A stretch of 64,000 bases of DNA, from contig NC_089176.1 in the NCBI RefSeq assembly GCF_947507565.1, positions 1,922,001 through 1,986,000 on the forward strand, in the 5' to 3' direction. The position numbers and the translations under genes are program-made. Below the pieces are notes generated by a model. The model was not told where the DNA came from. It made no database searches and saw nothing but the letters and a program-made list of their open reading frames with translations. Below are positions 44,201 through 58,439 of the stretch, piece by piece. Origin of the DNA: Oscarella lobularis (Eukaryota > Porifera > Homoscleromorpha > Homosclerophorida > Oscarellidae). The number at the start of each line of letters is the position of its first letter. Positions within the stretch are counted from its first letter, which is position 1.

Positions 44201-47200
44201 GGATCGCATTCAGTGGCCAGTCAGTCGACTCAAGCAAATGAACCACGGCGCTCTGGAGAGTGCCGAGACGATGGTCATTTTCAGCAAGAATCAAGAGATG
44301 AACGAATTATTGGCACAGTAAGTTTAGAAGAGACGATCGATAGGAGGAGCCCCATTATGCGCAAGGGATTTTTCTCAGGCACGATCGGGCAGTGTATAGC
44401 GAGTGGGCGGAGAAAGTGGACGACGTTTCGAAGATCAATCTCAACCATCCTTTGCTCGTTCGAAGCGAGGAGACAAAATTGATAAGCGTCAATTTTGATC
44501 CACAGGCAAGTTTTAAATAGAGCGGGCCGGCATGCACTTCATAATAACAGGATCCTCTAACTTGATTTTTTTAGCTTGTGTCTGTGCTGAAAGAGGTGCG
44601 TTATCTCGAATCGCGAAGCACTGATGCAATACCGACGGAGGCAGCCGCCGTGCATTCGAGAAACGAGACCTATCGAAAGTATCTAGCCAATCTCGACTTG
44701 ACCGCGGCTTGGTACAACGAAGTGAGGCAGACGATTCTCGAAGTGGAATTCCCTCTGATTGCCGGTCAACTCGACGATATTGATAGTCAGCTGAAGCAGG
44801 CTCTGACAACCTTGACGTGGGCCAGCGAGGGTAAGCGAGATTTAAATCTTTACCTCATTGAAATGTATGGGCTTCTCAGGTGTTTGGACCTACATCGAAG
44901 AAACGCGCGACAAAGTTCACGATTTGGAGCAGCGCGTTTTGACCGCCAAGAACAACGTCGAAAAGATGGTCCAGCTGATGGCCAAGTGGGCCGAAGCGCC
45001 CCTCTTCGAGCGAAAGGACGGCAAAAAGGACACGAAACTCGCCTTGGACGATCGACAGGCGCGAACGCAGTCGCACTATTCCATGATCGCGACCGCCGGC
45101 GAAAAGATACACCAACTCGTCGCCGAAAATCGCGCGCTGTTTTGCGCCAACGAAACGTCGCAGATCTGGCGCAATTACATCGACTATTTGGATGAATTGA
45201 TACTCGACGGCTTCTACAATGCCATTCACAGTTCGTTGGCTTTTCTGCTCGAGAACACGGACGCGACGAAAGCGGGACTGGCGCCGCTCCTCGAGGCGAA
45301 ACTCGAACTTCACGTGCCCGAGCTCATTTTCTCGCCCTCGTTGGACGAGGGAACGACGGACGGCTTCTACGACGTCGTCGACGGTCTCGTGTCGGACATC
45401 TTTCGCGTGGCGTCGCTAGTCAATCGACTGTCGATGCGCGACGACGGCGACGGGAATTGCCACTATCAGGCCGAACTCGAGGAAGTGCTCGAACTGTCCG
45501 AAATGAGAGCGGAGATAATCGATCGATGTCAGGCGGTTATTGCGAAAGCTTTGGCCTATCGTCGCTCGTTCGATTCGTATTCGTATCTGTGGGTCGACGA
45601 TCGACAGGAATTCATGCGTCAGTTCTTGCTCTACAATCACGTTCTCACCGCCGAGGAGATGGAACAGTGCGGCGACGAGGGCGTGCCGGAGAGTCCGCCG
45701 ACGCTCGAGCACTTTAAGCGGCAGATCGACTCGTACGAAAAACTCTACGCGGACGTGAATAAAGTCGACGGGACGCGTTTGTTTGACGCCTGGTTCAAAG
45801 TCGATGCCCGACCGTTCAAGCAGGGCCTTTTGAATATCATCAAGATTTGGAGTCTGATGTTTAAGAACCACCTTGCTCAACACGTCACAAGCAGGTAAGA
45901 TCCTTATCCGTATAATTTAATTTGAATGCCCTTTTAAATTTTTAATTTTTTAATTATAGTCTCGACGACCTGGCTGCTTTCATCATGCGAGTTGATGCGG
46001 GATTGGCGAAAGAGGCCGAAGACGGCGACTACGACGGTCTCGTTGCCGTTATCGGGCATTTGATGGCCGTCAAAGATCGCACACCGAACACGGACAACAT
46101 GTTCGAACCGCTCAAGCAAACGATCGATCTTCTGAAGACGTACGAACAGGAGATGTCCGACGAGGTGCACACGCTCCTCGAAGAGCTGCCCGATCGATGG
46201 ACGAACCTGAAAAAAGTGGCGGCGACAGCGAAGCAGGTCGTCGCGCCACTCCAAGCGAACGAAGTGGCGATCATTCGAAAGAAGTGCTCGTCGTTCGACG
46301 TGAAGCAGCACGAGTTCCGAGAGCACTTTCGACGAACCGCGCCGCTTGCGTACAATTCGTCGAACGCGTACGCGCGTCTCGATCGGCTGCACGTCGAAGT
46401 CGCCGCGCTCGAACGCGAAATGGGCGCCCTACACGAATCGGCGTCGCTGTTCGAGGTAAACACGCCCGACTATCGGCAACTGAAAGCGTGCCGACGCGAA
46501 GTCGGTCAACTGAAGCAACTGTGGGACGTCGTCGAATTGGTTCACAGTTCGATCGAGGAGTGGAAGACGACGCTGTGGCGACAGGTCAACGTCGAAACGA
46601 TGGACATCGATTTGAAGAAATTCGTCAAGGACATTCGCGCTCTCGACAAGGAGATGCGCGCTTGGGACGCGTTCAGTGGCGTCGATTCGACCGTTAAGAA
46701 TATGGTGACGTCGTTGCGCGCCGTCGGCGAGCTGCAGAATCCGGCGATTCGCGAACGGCATTGGCTCCAGTTGATGCAGGCGACGAACGTCAAGTTCGCC
46801 ATGTCCGAAGAGACGACGCTCGCCGATTTGCTCCAGTTGAAGTTGCACAAGTTCGAAGACGAAGTTTCGGGTATCGTCGACAAGGCGACGAAAGAATTGA
46901 ACATGGAGAAAATCCTGAAGGAGTTGGACGTGACGTGGTCTCAAATGGAGTTCGAACACGAGCCCCATCCGCGTACGGGCATCACGTTGCTGAAATCGAG
47001 CGAAGAATTGATCGAGACGCTCGAGGACAATCAAGTTCAATTGCAGAACATGATGACGTCGAAATACATAGCGTTTTTCCTCGAAGAAGTTTCCGCGTGG
47101 CAGAAGCGACTGTCTACGACGGATTCGGTAATTGTGATCTGGTTCGAAGTCCAGCGCACGTGGTCTCACTTGGAGAGCATTTTCATCGGATCGGAAGACA

Positions 47201-50200
47201 TTCGTTCCCAATTACCCGAAGATTCGAAACTCTTTGACGGAATTGATGAGGATTTTAAAGCGCTAATGGCCGATGCTGAAAAAACGCCTAACGTCGTCGA
47301 AGTGACAAACAAGAAGGGTCTATACGAGACGTTGGAAAATATTCAGGGTCGATTGTCGGTCTGCGAGAAGGCACTCGCCGAATATCTGGAGACGAAACGT
47401 CTTGCCTTTCCGCGATTCTATTTCGTTTCGTCAGTCGATCTGCTTGACATTCTCTCAAAGGGAAATTTCCCTACTGAAGTCGCTCGCCATCTGGCGAAGC
47501 TTTTCGACAATATGGCTCGTCTGAAGTTCAAGGAGGATTCCGACGGCAAGCCGACGAAAACGGCGTTGGGAATGTACAGCAAGGAAGGAGAATACGTCGA
47601 CTTCAACGAGCCGTGCGAGTGCGTCGGACAAGTCGAATTGTGGCTGAATAAATTGATGGAAACTATGCAGGCGACTGTGCGGCACGAGCTCTGCGAATCG
47701 GTGGCCGCTTACGAGTTCAAGGCTCGCGATCAATGGCTCTTCGATTTTCCGGCTCAAATCGCTCTGACGACGACGCAGATTTGGTGGACGACCGAAGTGA
47801 ATATCGCCTTCAGTCGACTCGAAGAGGGCTACGAGAACGCTCTCAAGGACTATTTCAAGAAACAGGTCAATCAACTGACCGCCTTGATTAACATGTTGCT
47901 CGGCGATCTGACGAAAGGAAATAGGCAGAAAATCATGACGATTTGCACAATTGACGTCCACGCTCGCGATGTCGTCAATAAGATGATCACGCAGAAAGTG
48001 GAGAACGCGCAGGCGTTCGTCTGGCTCAGTCAACTGCGTCATCGTTACGACGAAACGGAGAAGCACTGTTTCGCCAATATCTGCGACGCTCAGTTCAAAT
48101 ACTCGTACGAGTATCTCGGCAATACAGCTCGTCTCGTCATCACGCCGCTCACTGATCGCTGCTACATCACTCTGACTCAATCTCTTCACTTGACGATGAG
48201 CGGCGCTCCGGCTGGACCGGCCGGAACGGGCAAGACGGAAACGACGAAGGACTTGGGTCGCGCTCTGGGTATCATGGTCTACGTGTTCAATTGTTCCGAG
48301 CAGATGGACTACAAATCGATCGGTAACATCTACAAGGGACTCTCGCAGACTGGCGCTTGGGGATGCTTCGACGAATTCAATCGGATCTCGGTCGAGGTCT
48401 TATCCGTCGTTTCGGTTCAAGTGAAAACGATTCAGGATGCGATTCGAGACAAGAAGAAACGATTCCTGTTCCAAGGAGAAGAAATTAAAATGATTCCAAC
48501 CGTAGGGCTATTCATCACGATGAATCCCGGCTATGCAGGTCGTACAGAATTGCCGGAAAATCTCAAAACTCTTTTTCGTCCGTGTGCGATGGTCGTTCCC
48601 GATTTCGAATTGATCTGCGAAATCATGTTGGTCGCCGAGGGCTTTCTCAACGCTCGTCTCCTGGCGAGAAAGTTCATCACTCTCTACACTCTATGTCGAG
48701 AGCTCTTATCGAAGCAAGATCACTACGACTGGGGTTTGCGAGCAATCAAGTCCGTGCTCGTCGTGGCTGGGTCTCTGAAGCGAGGCGACAAGGGAAGGCC
48801 CGAAGATCAAGTACTGATGCGAGCACTTCGCGACTTCAATTTACCCAAAATCGTCACCGACGACGTGCCCGTCTTCATGGGCCTGATCGGCGATCTCTTC
48901 CCGGCTCTCAACGTTCCTCGCAAGCGCGACATGGATTTCGAGGCTGTCGTGCGAAAATCGGCGCAAGACTTGAGTCTCCAACCCGAAGACAACTTCGTCT
49001 TGAAAGTCGTTCAACTGGAAGAACTCCTCGAAGTGCGTCACTCGGTCTTCGTCATCGGCGCCGCCGGCACGGGAAAAACGCAAGTCATCAAGACGCTCAA
49101 TAAAACGTACGCCAACCAGAAACGACGTCCGCACATGTGCGACATGAATCCGAAGGCGGTGACGGCGAACGAACTGTTCGGCTGCATCAATCCGGCGACG
49201 CGCGAATGGAAGGACGGTCTCTTCTCGACGACGATGCGCGACCTGTCTAACATTGCCAACGACAGTCCGAAGTGGATTGTGCTCGACGGGGACATCGATC
49301 CGATGTGGATTGAATCGCTTAACACGGTAATGGACGACAACAAAGTACTGACGTTGGCGAGCAACGAGAGAGTTCCGCTCAATCCGAGCATGAGACTCGT
49401 CTTCGAGATTGGTCACTTGAAATACGCTAATCTGTCTACCGTTTCGCGTGCCGGCATTCTCTTTATCAACTACGCCGACGTCGGCTGGAATCCGTAAGTC
49501 CGTCTCGCAGATGTTTGTTTAGATCCAAATATTTCTCTTAGGTTTGTCGCGAGTTGGATAGACAAAAGGGAATTTCAGTCGGAAAAAGCCAATTTGACGA
49601 TTCTCATTGACAAATACGTGCCCACTTGTTTGGACGTTCTGAGGACGCGCTTCAAGAAAATCACGCCCATTACCGACTTCAGCATGGTCCAGACGCTCTG
49701 CTATCTTCTCGAATGTCTGCTGACTCCAAAGAACACTCCACAAGACTGTCCGAAAGAGTGGTACGAGCTCTACTTCGTCTACGCTGCAATATGGGCGTTT
49801 GGCGGAGCGATGTTCCAAGATCAGGTAAAACGTCCCTTTGGTAATAAGTGAAGTGAAAAGAGACTATTTATTCGTAGTTGGTCGATTACCGCGTCGAATT
49901 CAGTAAATGGTGGGTTACCGAGTTCAAAACGGTCAAATTCCCGTCACAAGGCACCGTTTTTGATTACTACTTGGACGACGCGACAAAAAAATTTCTGCCG
50001 TGGATGGACAAAGTTCCGAAGTTCGAATTCGATGCCGAGATTCCTCTCCAGGTAAGCGACCGACACTAGATGGAGTCCCCCAGCTTTGAAGCTAACTAAA
50101 ACTTCTCCTTATATTAGTCTGTATTGGTTCACACGGCCGAGACGATTCGCCTTCGTCAGTTCATGGATCTCCTTATGGCGAACAGTCGCCCCGTCATGCT

Positions 50201-53200
50201 CGTCGGCAGCGCTGGCAGCGGCAAGACGGTAATGATCGGCGACAAGTTGAACAGTCTCGTCGGCGATGACTATCTCATCGCGACAATTCCCTTCAACAAC
50301 TACACGACGTCGGCGATGCTGCAGAACGTCATGGAAAAGCCGCTCGAAAAGAAGGCCGGACGAAACTACGGTCCGCCGGGCACGAAAAAATTGATCTATT
50401 TCATCGACGACATGAACATGCCGGCCGTAGATACGTACGGCACGGTGGAACCGCACACGCTCGTTCGTCAGCACTTGGACTATCGGCATTGGTACGATCG
50501 TCAGAAGTTGACTTTGAAGGAGGTACACAACGTGCAGTACGTCGCCTGTATGAATCCGACGGCGGGAAGTTTCACCATCAATCCGCGTCTCCAGCGTCAT
50601 TTCAGCGTGTTCGCCGTCAGTTTTCCCGGCAAAGACGCTCTGCGAACGATTTACACGAGCATCATGGCCGGTCATTTGAAATTGGCTGCCGTTTCGAAGC
50701 CCGTAGCTAAGTTGGGCGACAAGCTCGTCGAAGCCGCTCTGGAACTGCACTCGAAAGTGGCGAGCACGTTCTTGCCGACGGCGATCAAATTTCACTATCT
50801 TTTCAATCTTCGCGATCTGTCGAACATTTTCCAAGGACTTCTGTTCGCGACGAACGAGTGTCTGAAGCAGCCAACAGATCTCGTTCGACTGTGGCTTCAC
50901 GAGGCGAGTCGCGTCTATCGCGACAAATTGATCGACGACAAGGATATGGAAGCCTACGACAAAATTCAACTCGACATAGCAAAGAAATCGTTTGAGGTCC
51001 ACTACGGAAAGGTCTCGACAGAGACCGGCTGTTGGTATCTTTGTTTGTTTGTTTAGGATTTGGACGAGGAATCGTTGAAGGGAGATCCGATGATATACTG
51101 CCATTTCGCTGCCGGCATTGGCGAACCGCGATATCTTCCCGTTTCCGGGTGGGATTCGCTGAAAAAGATTCTCGAAGAGGCGCTCGACAGCTACAACGAA
51201 GTGAACGCAGCGATGAATTTGGTCCTATTTGAAGACGCCATAATTCACGTGTAAAGCCGGAAAGCCAGGGGGGGCGTCTTTTCGTACGTCATAGCTTCTT
51301 TTTGTGTCCAGGTGCCGCATCAATCGCATATTGGAGTCGCCTCGTGGCAACGCTCTGCTCGTCGGCGTTGGCGGTTCGGGAAAGCAGAGCTTGACAAGAC
51401 TCGCCGCATTCGTGAGCAACTTGGAGATCTTTCAAATTACTCTACGCAAGGGCTACAGTACAGCCGATCTGAAGGTAGGAAATGCGGGAGGCGAGGGTAA
51501 AGGGTTTGCTGCTATAAGATGACCTGTTCCGGTTCCCGTTCTACCGGTGTTTACTTTAGGTCGACTTGGCTCAGCTTTACGTAAAGGCCGGCGTCAAAAA
51601 CGTCGGCACCGTTTTCATGCTGACCGACGCTCAGGTTCCCGACGAAAAGTTTCTTGTTTTGATCAACGACTTGCTCGCATCGGGCGAAATTCCTGACCTG
51701 TTCGTCGACGACGAGTTGGAGGGCGTGATCAGCGGCGTGAGAAACGAAGTCAAAGGAAACGGCATAGAGGATACGAGGGAAAACTGCTGGCGATTTTTTA
51801 TTGACCGAGTCCGACGTCAATTGAAGGTGGGTTGCTTGTGAACGATGCGTAAAATTTTTGAAATCGTTTTTCTCGTAGGTCGTGCTGTGCTTTTCGCCGG
51901 TCGGTTCAACGCTTCGCGTGCGAGGTCGCAAGTTTCCCGCCGTTGTCAACTGTACGTGTATTGATTGGTTTCACGAATGGCCCGAAGCGGCCATGCAGTC
52001 GGTCGCCTATCGCTTTCTTAGTGAGGACGAGCTTGTGCCGGTAAGGAAACGATCGTTTTAAATCTCTACGCCAAATGACTGTTACGCTGTAGGAAAATCT
52101 TTGCAAATCTATCAGCGATTTCATGGCACATGCTCACATCAGCGTAAACGAGATAAGCCGCAAGTACTTGGCCAACGAGCGACGACACAACTACACGACT
52201 CCAAAGAGTTTTCTCGAACAGGTACGGAATGGAAAGAATGTCGTCAAAATCTCGCAATCGTGAGAAAATTTCTCATAGATCAAATTATACCAGACGCTGT
52301 TGAAAAAGAAAGGAACCGAACTGCAGCATAAGATGGAACGTCTCGAAAACGGACTGACGAAATTGCAGAACACCGCCGCTCAGGTGGACGACCTCAAGGC
52401 CAAGTTGGCCGCGCAAGAAGTCGAACTCAAGCAGAAGAACGAGGACGCCGACAAGCTGATCAAGATCGTCGGCGACGAGACGGAGAAAGTGGGCAAAGAG
52501 AAAGAAATCGCCGACGCCGAGGAGCTGAAGGTGGCGAAAATCAACAAGGACGTCATGGAAAAGCAAAAGTCGTGCGAAGAGGACTTGGCCAAAGCGGAGC
52601 CGGCTCTAAAAGCGGCCGTCGAAGCGTTGAACACGCTGAACAAGACGAATTTGACCGAATTGAAGTCGTTCGGTCAGCCTCCGCCTGCCGTTTCGAACGT
52701 AACGGCCGCCGTGATGGTGCTTCTCGCTCAAGCGAATAAGATACCGAAAGATCGAAGTTGGAAAGCGGCGAAAGTGATGATGGGCAAAGTCGATTCGTTC
52801 TTGGACTCGCTCGTCAATTTCGACAAGGAAAACATTCACGAATCAAATCTCAAAGCTATTCATCCGTATCTCGATAATCCGAATTTCAATGCCGACTTCA
52901 TTCGAGCCAAGTCGTTCGCCGCCGCGGGTTTGTGCGCTTGGGTGTGCAACATCGTCATGTTCTATCACGTCTACTGTGACGTCGAACCGAAACGACGCGC
53001 TCTCGCCGCCGCCAACGCCGAACTGAAAGCCGCCCAAGACAAATTGGCTACAATCAAGGCGAAGATCAAGCAGTTGGACGAGAACTTAGGGGAACTGACG
53101 GCACAGTTCGAAAAAGCGACGACTGAGAAGTTGAAGTGTCAACGAGAAGCCGAATCGACGGCGCTGACCATCTCGCTGGCGAATCGTCTCGTCAACGGGC

Positions 53201-56200
53201 TCGCTTCCGAAAACGTTCGCTGGGCGGACTCGGTGAAAGGGTTCAAGAAAGCGGAAGAGACGATCCCAGGCGACGTTCTTCTCATTACGGCGTTTGTCTC
53301 CTACGTCGGATGCTTTGGTCGACGATATCGGCAGGAGCTGCTCGAAACCAAGTGGCTCGCCTACTTGAAAGCGCAAGCGAACCCAATTCCCATAACAGAA
53401 GATCTCGATCCCCTGTCCCTTCTCACGGACGACGCGACAATTGCCGGTTGGCAGAACGAGGGATTGCCGAGCGATCGCATGTCGACGGAGAATGCGACGA
53501 TCTTGACGAATTGCGAGCGATGGCCATTGATGATCGATCCGCAGCTTCAGGGCATCAAGTGGATCAAGAATCGCGAGGGAAGCGAGTTGCGCATTGTCCG
53601 GCTCGGACAACGAGGCTACTTGGATACAATCGAACGCGCCGTGTCGAACGGGGAGTGCGTGCTGATTGAAAACATCGGCGAGTCCGTCGATCCCGTGCTC
53701 GATCCTCTTCTCGGTCGCAATACGATCAAGAAAGGCCGATACATTAAAATTGGCGATAAGGAAGTCGAATACAGTAAGAATTTTCGACTCATTCTTCACA
53801 CGAAACTCGCCAATCCGCACTACAAACCCGAAATGCAAGCTCAGACGACGCTGATCAATTTCACCGTCACCGTCGACGGGCTGGAGGATCAACTTCTCGC
53901 CGACGTCGTCGCCTGGGAGCGTCCCGACTTGGAGGAGACAAAGGCGAAGTTAACTCGTCAACAGAACGAGTTCAAGATCACGCTGAAAGAACTCGAGGAC
54001 TCGCTGTTGGCTCGATTGTCGGCAGCGGGCGGAAATTTCCTCGGCGATACGGCGCTGGTTGAGAATCTCGAAACGACAAAGAAAACGGCAGCTGAAATCG
54101 AGGCTCAAGTAGCCGAAGCTAAAATCACCGAAGAAAAGATCAACACGGCAAGAGAGCACTATCGTCCGGCGTCGGCACGTGCCGCCTTACTCTATTTCAT
54201 CCTCAATGATTTGAACAAGATTAATCCGATCTATCAGTTCTCGCTCAAAGCCTTCAACGTCGTTTTTATGAAAGCTGTCGAACGAGCAGAGTCGTCGGAC
54301 GACGTGAAGCAACGTGTCGAAACGCTAATCGACTGCATTACCTACTCGGTATTCGTCTACACGGCTCGCGGTCTCTTCGAGCGGGATAAACTCATTTTCA
54401 CCGCTCAAGTCGCTTTTCAAGTGCTCATGAAGAAGAAGGACATCAATCCGGTTGAACTGGACTTTCTTCTTCGATTCCCCGCCCACCCGAACGTCGTATC
54501 TCCTGTGGATTTCATGAGTAATCAATCGTGGGGCGGAATCAAAGCGTTGGCCGCAATGGACGAATTCCGCAACTTGGATCGCGACATCGAAGGCTCGGCG
54601 AAACGCTGGAAGAAGTTCGTGGAGAGCGAGTGTCCAGAAACGGAGAAATTTCCTCAAGAATGGAAGAACAAATCGTCTCTGCAGAAGTTGTGCATGATGA
54701 GAGCACTGCGACCCGATCGTATGGTCTATGCAGTCAGGTACCTATTATTCGCAAAAGTCTTTGCTTTGCTTACGCTACAGTTTTGGGGTCTTTTCATTTT
54801 CAGGAATTTTGTGGAGGAGAAACTCGGTACGAAGTACGTCGAAAGCAGACCTATTGAATTCGCCAAATCGTACGAAGAGAGCGGTCCGGAAACGCCCATG
54901 TTCTTCGTTCTTTCGCCCGGTGTCGATCCGCTCAAGGACGTCGAAGCGCTCGGGCAGAAACTCGGAATCACGATCGACAGGGGAAATTTTCACAACATAT
55001 CGTTGGGTCAAGGCCAGGAGGTCGTCGCCGAAAACGCGCTGGACATGGCGGCGAAAGAGGGCCACTGGGTTGTGTTGCAAAACATTCATCTGGTCGCTCG
55101 TTGGCTGGCAACGTTGGAGAAGAAGCTCGAGGCGTACAGCGAGGGAAGTCACAGCGCCTACCGCGTCTACATTAGCGCCGAGCCGGCAGCCACGCGCGAC
55201 TCGCACATAATTCCTCAGGGCATTCTGGAATCGTCGATTAAAATTACGAACGAACCTCCGACCGGAATGAAGGCGAACCTCCATAAAGCGTTGGATTGCT
55301 TTAATCAGGTGACGCGACACGCGTGTTTACTTTTCGTACATATACATATACTTACCTGATTTTTTTCTTGTTTCTAGGACACTTTGGAACGATGTGCTCG
55401 CGAAAATGAGTTCAAGGGCATTTTGAATTCACTTTGCTATTTCCACGCTGTCGTCTCGGAACGACGAAAGTTCGGTCCGCAGGGCTGGAATCGCGAATAT
55501 CCGTTCAACGTCGGCGATCTGACGATCAGCGTCGACGTGCTCTACAACTACTTGGAGGCCAATCCCAAAGTACCGTGGCAAGATCTGCGCTATCTGTTCG
55601 GCGAGATCATGTACGGCGGTCATATCACCGACGATTGGGATAGGCGACTCTGCCGAACGTATCTCGAAGTATTTGTGCTTCCGCAAATGGTCAGTGTGTC
55701 GGAGACGAAAACCGAAATTTTTACTGTTTTCTCTTTTATCTTGTACAAATAGCTCGAAGGAGACGTCAACTTGGCTCCCGGTTACCCGTTGCCTCCGAAT
55801 TCGGACTACAACGCCTATCACGACTACGTTGACGAAGTGCTTCCACCCGAGAGTCCCTATCTCTACGGATTGCATCCAAATGCGGAGATTGGATTTCTGA
55901 CGACGACGTCGGAAAATCTATTTCGAACAGTGCTGGAAATGCAGCCAAGGGACTCGTCTGGTGAAGGGAGTGGCGGAATAACGAGAGAAGAAAAGGTACT
56001 ATAGCCGCGTGGTGGAGTAAAATTTATTCTACGCCTACTAGGTAAAAAACATACTTGATGACATTCTGGATAAGTTGCCCGAGGAGTTCAACGTTTCGGA
56101 ACTGATGGCTCGAGCCGAGGAGAAGACGCCTTACGTCGTCGTCGCTTTTCAGGAGTGCGAGCGCATGAACATCCTGACCAGCGAAATGAAACGCTCGCTG

Positions 56201-56908
56201 AAAGAGCTAGACCTCGGTCTAAAGGTAGAAACAAGTCTTTTTTCGTTCAAGTCGTTATTTATTTATTTATTTATTTATTTATTTGACTAGGGCGAATTGA
56301 CTATCACCGCTGACATGGAGGATCTACAGAGTTCGCTCTTTCTTGACGTCGTGCCGGCGTCGTGGGCCAAGAGAGCGTATCCGTCTCTCAATGGTCTCAC
56401 CGCCTGGTACGTCGATCTCCTGCTCCGCATCAAGGAGCTCGAAAGTTGGGTTGCCGACTTTCAAATGCCCGCCGTCATTTGGCTGGCCGGCTTTTTCAAT
56501 CCGCAATCGTTTCTCACGGCGATCATGCAGTCGATGGCGCGCAAGAACGAATGGCCTTTGGACAAGATGTGCCTCCAATGCGACGTGTCGAAAAAGTGGC
56601 GCGAGGACTTTACGAGTCCGCCGCGAGAGGGTGCCTACGTTCACGGTCTGTTCATGGAAGGCGCGAGGTGGGACACGCAGACGGGCATGATACAGGACGC
56701 GCGTTTGAAGGAGCTCAGTCCACCCGTTCCGGTCATTTTCATTCGAGCTATTCCGGTGGACAAGCAAGAGACGAAGAACGTTTACGAGTGTCCGGTGTAC
56801 AAGACGAGGCAACGCGGTCCGACCTTCGTTTGGACGTTCAATTTGAAAACGAAAGAGAAGCCATCGAAATGGATTATTGCTGGCGTCGCTCTCCTTCTAA
56901 GCGTTTAG
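41211..56908 (+). CDS. Axonemal dynein heavy chain, beta-type outer arm (DNAH9/11/17 class)
   Basis: A complete gene with roughly 25-30 exons, about 4,500 residues. The start at 41211 (MAENADETV) is followed by [10 protein letters not shown], matching the N terminus of beta outer-arm chains. The tail region runs to about 47.4 kb. AAA1 has [11 protein letters not shown] (48211-48250) and [11 protein letters not shown]2 has GAAGTGKTQ (about 49051); AAA3 has GSAGSGKT (about 50203); AAA4 has GVGGSGKQS (about 51361). The stalk coiled coils and microtubule-binding tip are in the exon 52280-54736, and the last exon (about 56292-56908) ends in [12 protein letters not shown], the usual C terminus. One exon of 3.5 kb (45959-49495) contrasts with the small exons near both ends. 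The junction after the codons for MFTDVK (about 42316) needs either a GC donor or an alternative acceptor. Role: motor of ciliary beating. Confidence 0.93.
43102..43798. repeat. Large dynein intron with poly-G and degenerate repeats
   Basis: This intron is about 700 bp where its neighbours are 50-70 bp. It holds 25 G in a row (43321-43345). After this, two imperfect units about 105 bp apart share GTGATAAA-like, TGACCTTYTGGCACT and GGTCTCAGT/AAGTCTCAGT elements, followed by more TCTCAG/CTGAGA motifs to 43720. It looks like an inserted repeat or degenerate satellite. Confidence 0.55.
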
Positions 56909-57038
56909 AAAATTGTAAGCTTTTGGGGTCCTTTTGGGTTACGGTCTTTTCTTTATATTTTGCTGATTTCTTATTTTTATCAGCTAACTCGTTCGTTGCT
57001 TTTGTGATGTGATAATTTTTTAGTTGCGCGCTTTACAT
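56909..57038. other. Convergent intergenic space after the dynein gene
   Basis: The dynein stop is 130 bp from the stop codon of a minus-strand exon, so the two genes are tail to tail. No clear polyadenylation signal was picked out. Confidence 0.5.
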
Positions 57039-57460
57039 TTACACGCGAAGTCCCGGTTCCCGACTTTCACGCCAAGCTTTGCCAGATTCGGCCTCAATCT
57101 TGTCGAATCTACCGCTGTTTGACTGCACGGCCGTTGGCACTGTAAAACGAACACGGTCAACACCTTCCAGATAAAGTCTCTTTTCAGCGCAGTGATTTCC
57201 CGACGAGAGAAATGTCGTTCCTGTCGCTATGTCGACTGCAGTAGCCGTTAGAAACGACGAGGAGGTCGCTGGGGGAGGAAAACGTAGCTCCGCCTTTGCC
57301 TGAAGCTTCTGTGAAGAAGAAAACGGAAAAAGAATGCCACTATAAACGGGAACTGCCTGAGGTCGAAGCTGACCGTCTATGGCTGATTCGGATGACGACG
57401 TCAGAATATATTCACGAAGTAAATAGCATATATCCGTTTGTGGTCTATATGTATGGGAGC
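57039..57460 (-). CDS. 3'-terminal coding exon of an unidentified minus-strand gene
   Basis: On the minus strand the frame is open from an acceptor TTCTCAATAG (just above 57460) to TAA at 57041-57039, about 139 codons with no Met. Composition is protein-like: Ser/Pro-rich first part, then FLTATAVDIATGTTF, SGNHCAEKRL, VDRVRFTVP and a Gly/Arg/Glu-rich tail. A pyrimidine-rich TTCTTCTTCACAG near 57310 could be another acceptor; the 48 nt before it keep the frame either way. I do not recognise the family and cannot find the upstream exon, which may lie beyond 57700. Confidence 0.45.
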
Positions 57461-58029
57461 CTATTGAGAATAATTTGAGTTTCGTTCAAGCGTCCACTGA
57501 AAACAAATCTGTTACTGTAGGTATGTTGTAAGTAAGAAAGGATTTTGCTTATATACCTATGTACTCAACCTGCGGCACGTGATTGGTTACAGATTGGCGT
57601 GTCGACACGTAAGATTCGATAAAATGATAAAGATAAAGTTTTTAGTTTAGGTAATCTCTAGCTTTTGGGGTCACGATTTCTATGAAGTTGTGTTCGCTTT
57701 TCGCGGCGTTATCTTTGCCATGGAAGCCGTCTCAAGACAGCAGAGATTTTCTGTAGGACACACTCAACTCGTAAGCGAATTGAGAACAGAACGATATCTA
57801 CTGCAATTGATTTTCTATAGGTTGTGTGGGATCAGAATTCTAAGTGAAAAATGCCCGTTTATGTCAATTAGGTAAGAGCGTTATTGGGAAGGCTGTCCTT
57901 CCAACTCTCTGTTCTGATAGCATTAACACGTGATAAGCTCGCCCGGGACTTTCGGCTCATCCATTCATTCGGACGTTCGTACAATTGCAAGCGTGCTCGT
58001 TCGCACACGGCTGTCAAATTGCCGTTTCA

Positions 58030-58323
58030 ATGTCTTCGAGCCAATGGCGCATCGATTCGGAACGCAAGGGAAGGTGTCTTCGCCCGAGAAAGACTCGTCG
58101 GAGAACGAATTCGCGATCGATCGGGTGGATGCATGACGCGTCGCGTCAAGCTCGTCACTCGACGAAAAAGCACGAGAAGAACGATTTCCCGCAGAGAAAA
58201 GCACGCATCTCGTCCACCGTTGCTGAGTTGCTGGAGGCAGTGGGGCCTCTTTTCACTCAAAGCTGCATAACTAACGAACTAATTCCTTGGTTTCAACGCC
58301 ACCAGTTCTCTTTCTTTTTTCAA
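58030..58323 (+). CDS. Possible first exon of an unidentified protein
   Basis: From ATG at 58030 the frame is open for about 98 codons to a plausible donor (TTTCAAG-GTAATTGG at 58323). The product is basic (Arg/Lys/Ser-rich) and then becomes more protein-like (TVAELLEAVGPLF, CITNELIPWFQ). No downstream exon is found before a LINE-like segment begins, so the gene may be interrupted or the frame may be chance. It would be divergent from the minus-strand exon at 57039-57460. Confidence 0.3.
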
Positions 58324-58439
58324 GGTAATTGGTAGAGATCCCCGCGTCAAATGTTTTGTCGTGTAGTCGTTCCCCCCAATCCGACGAGGCAGACGCAGCC
58401 ATCCCTCTGGGCCGAGAGCGAAAAGAGGCCGCACCTCTG

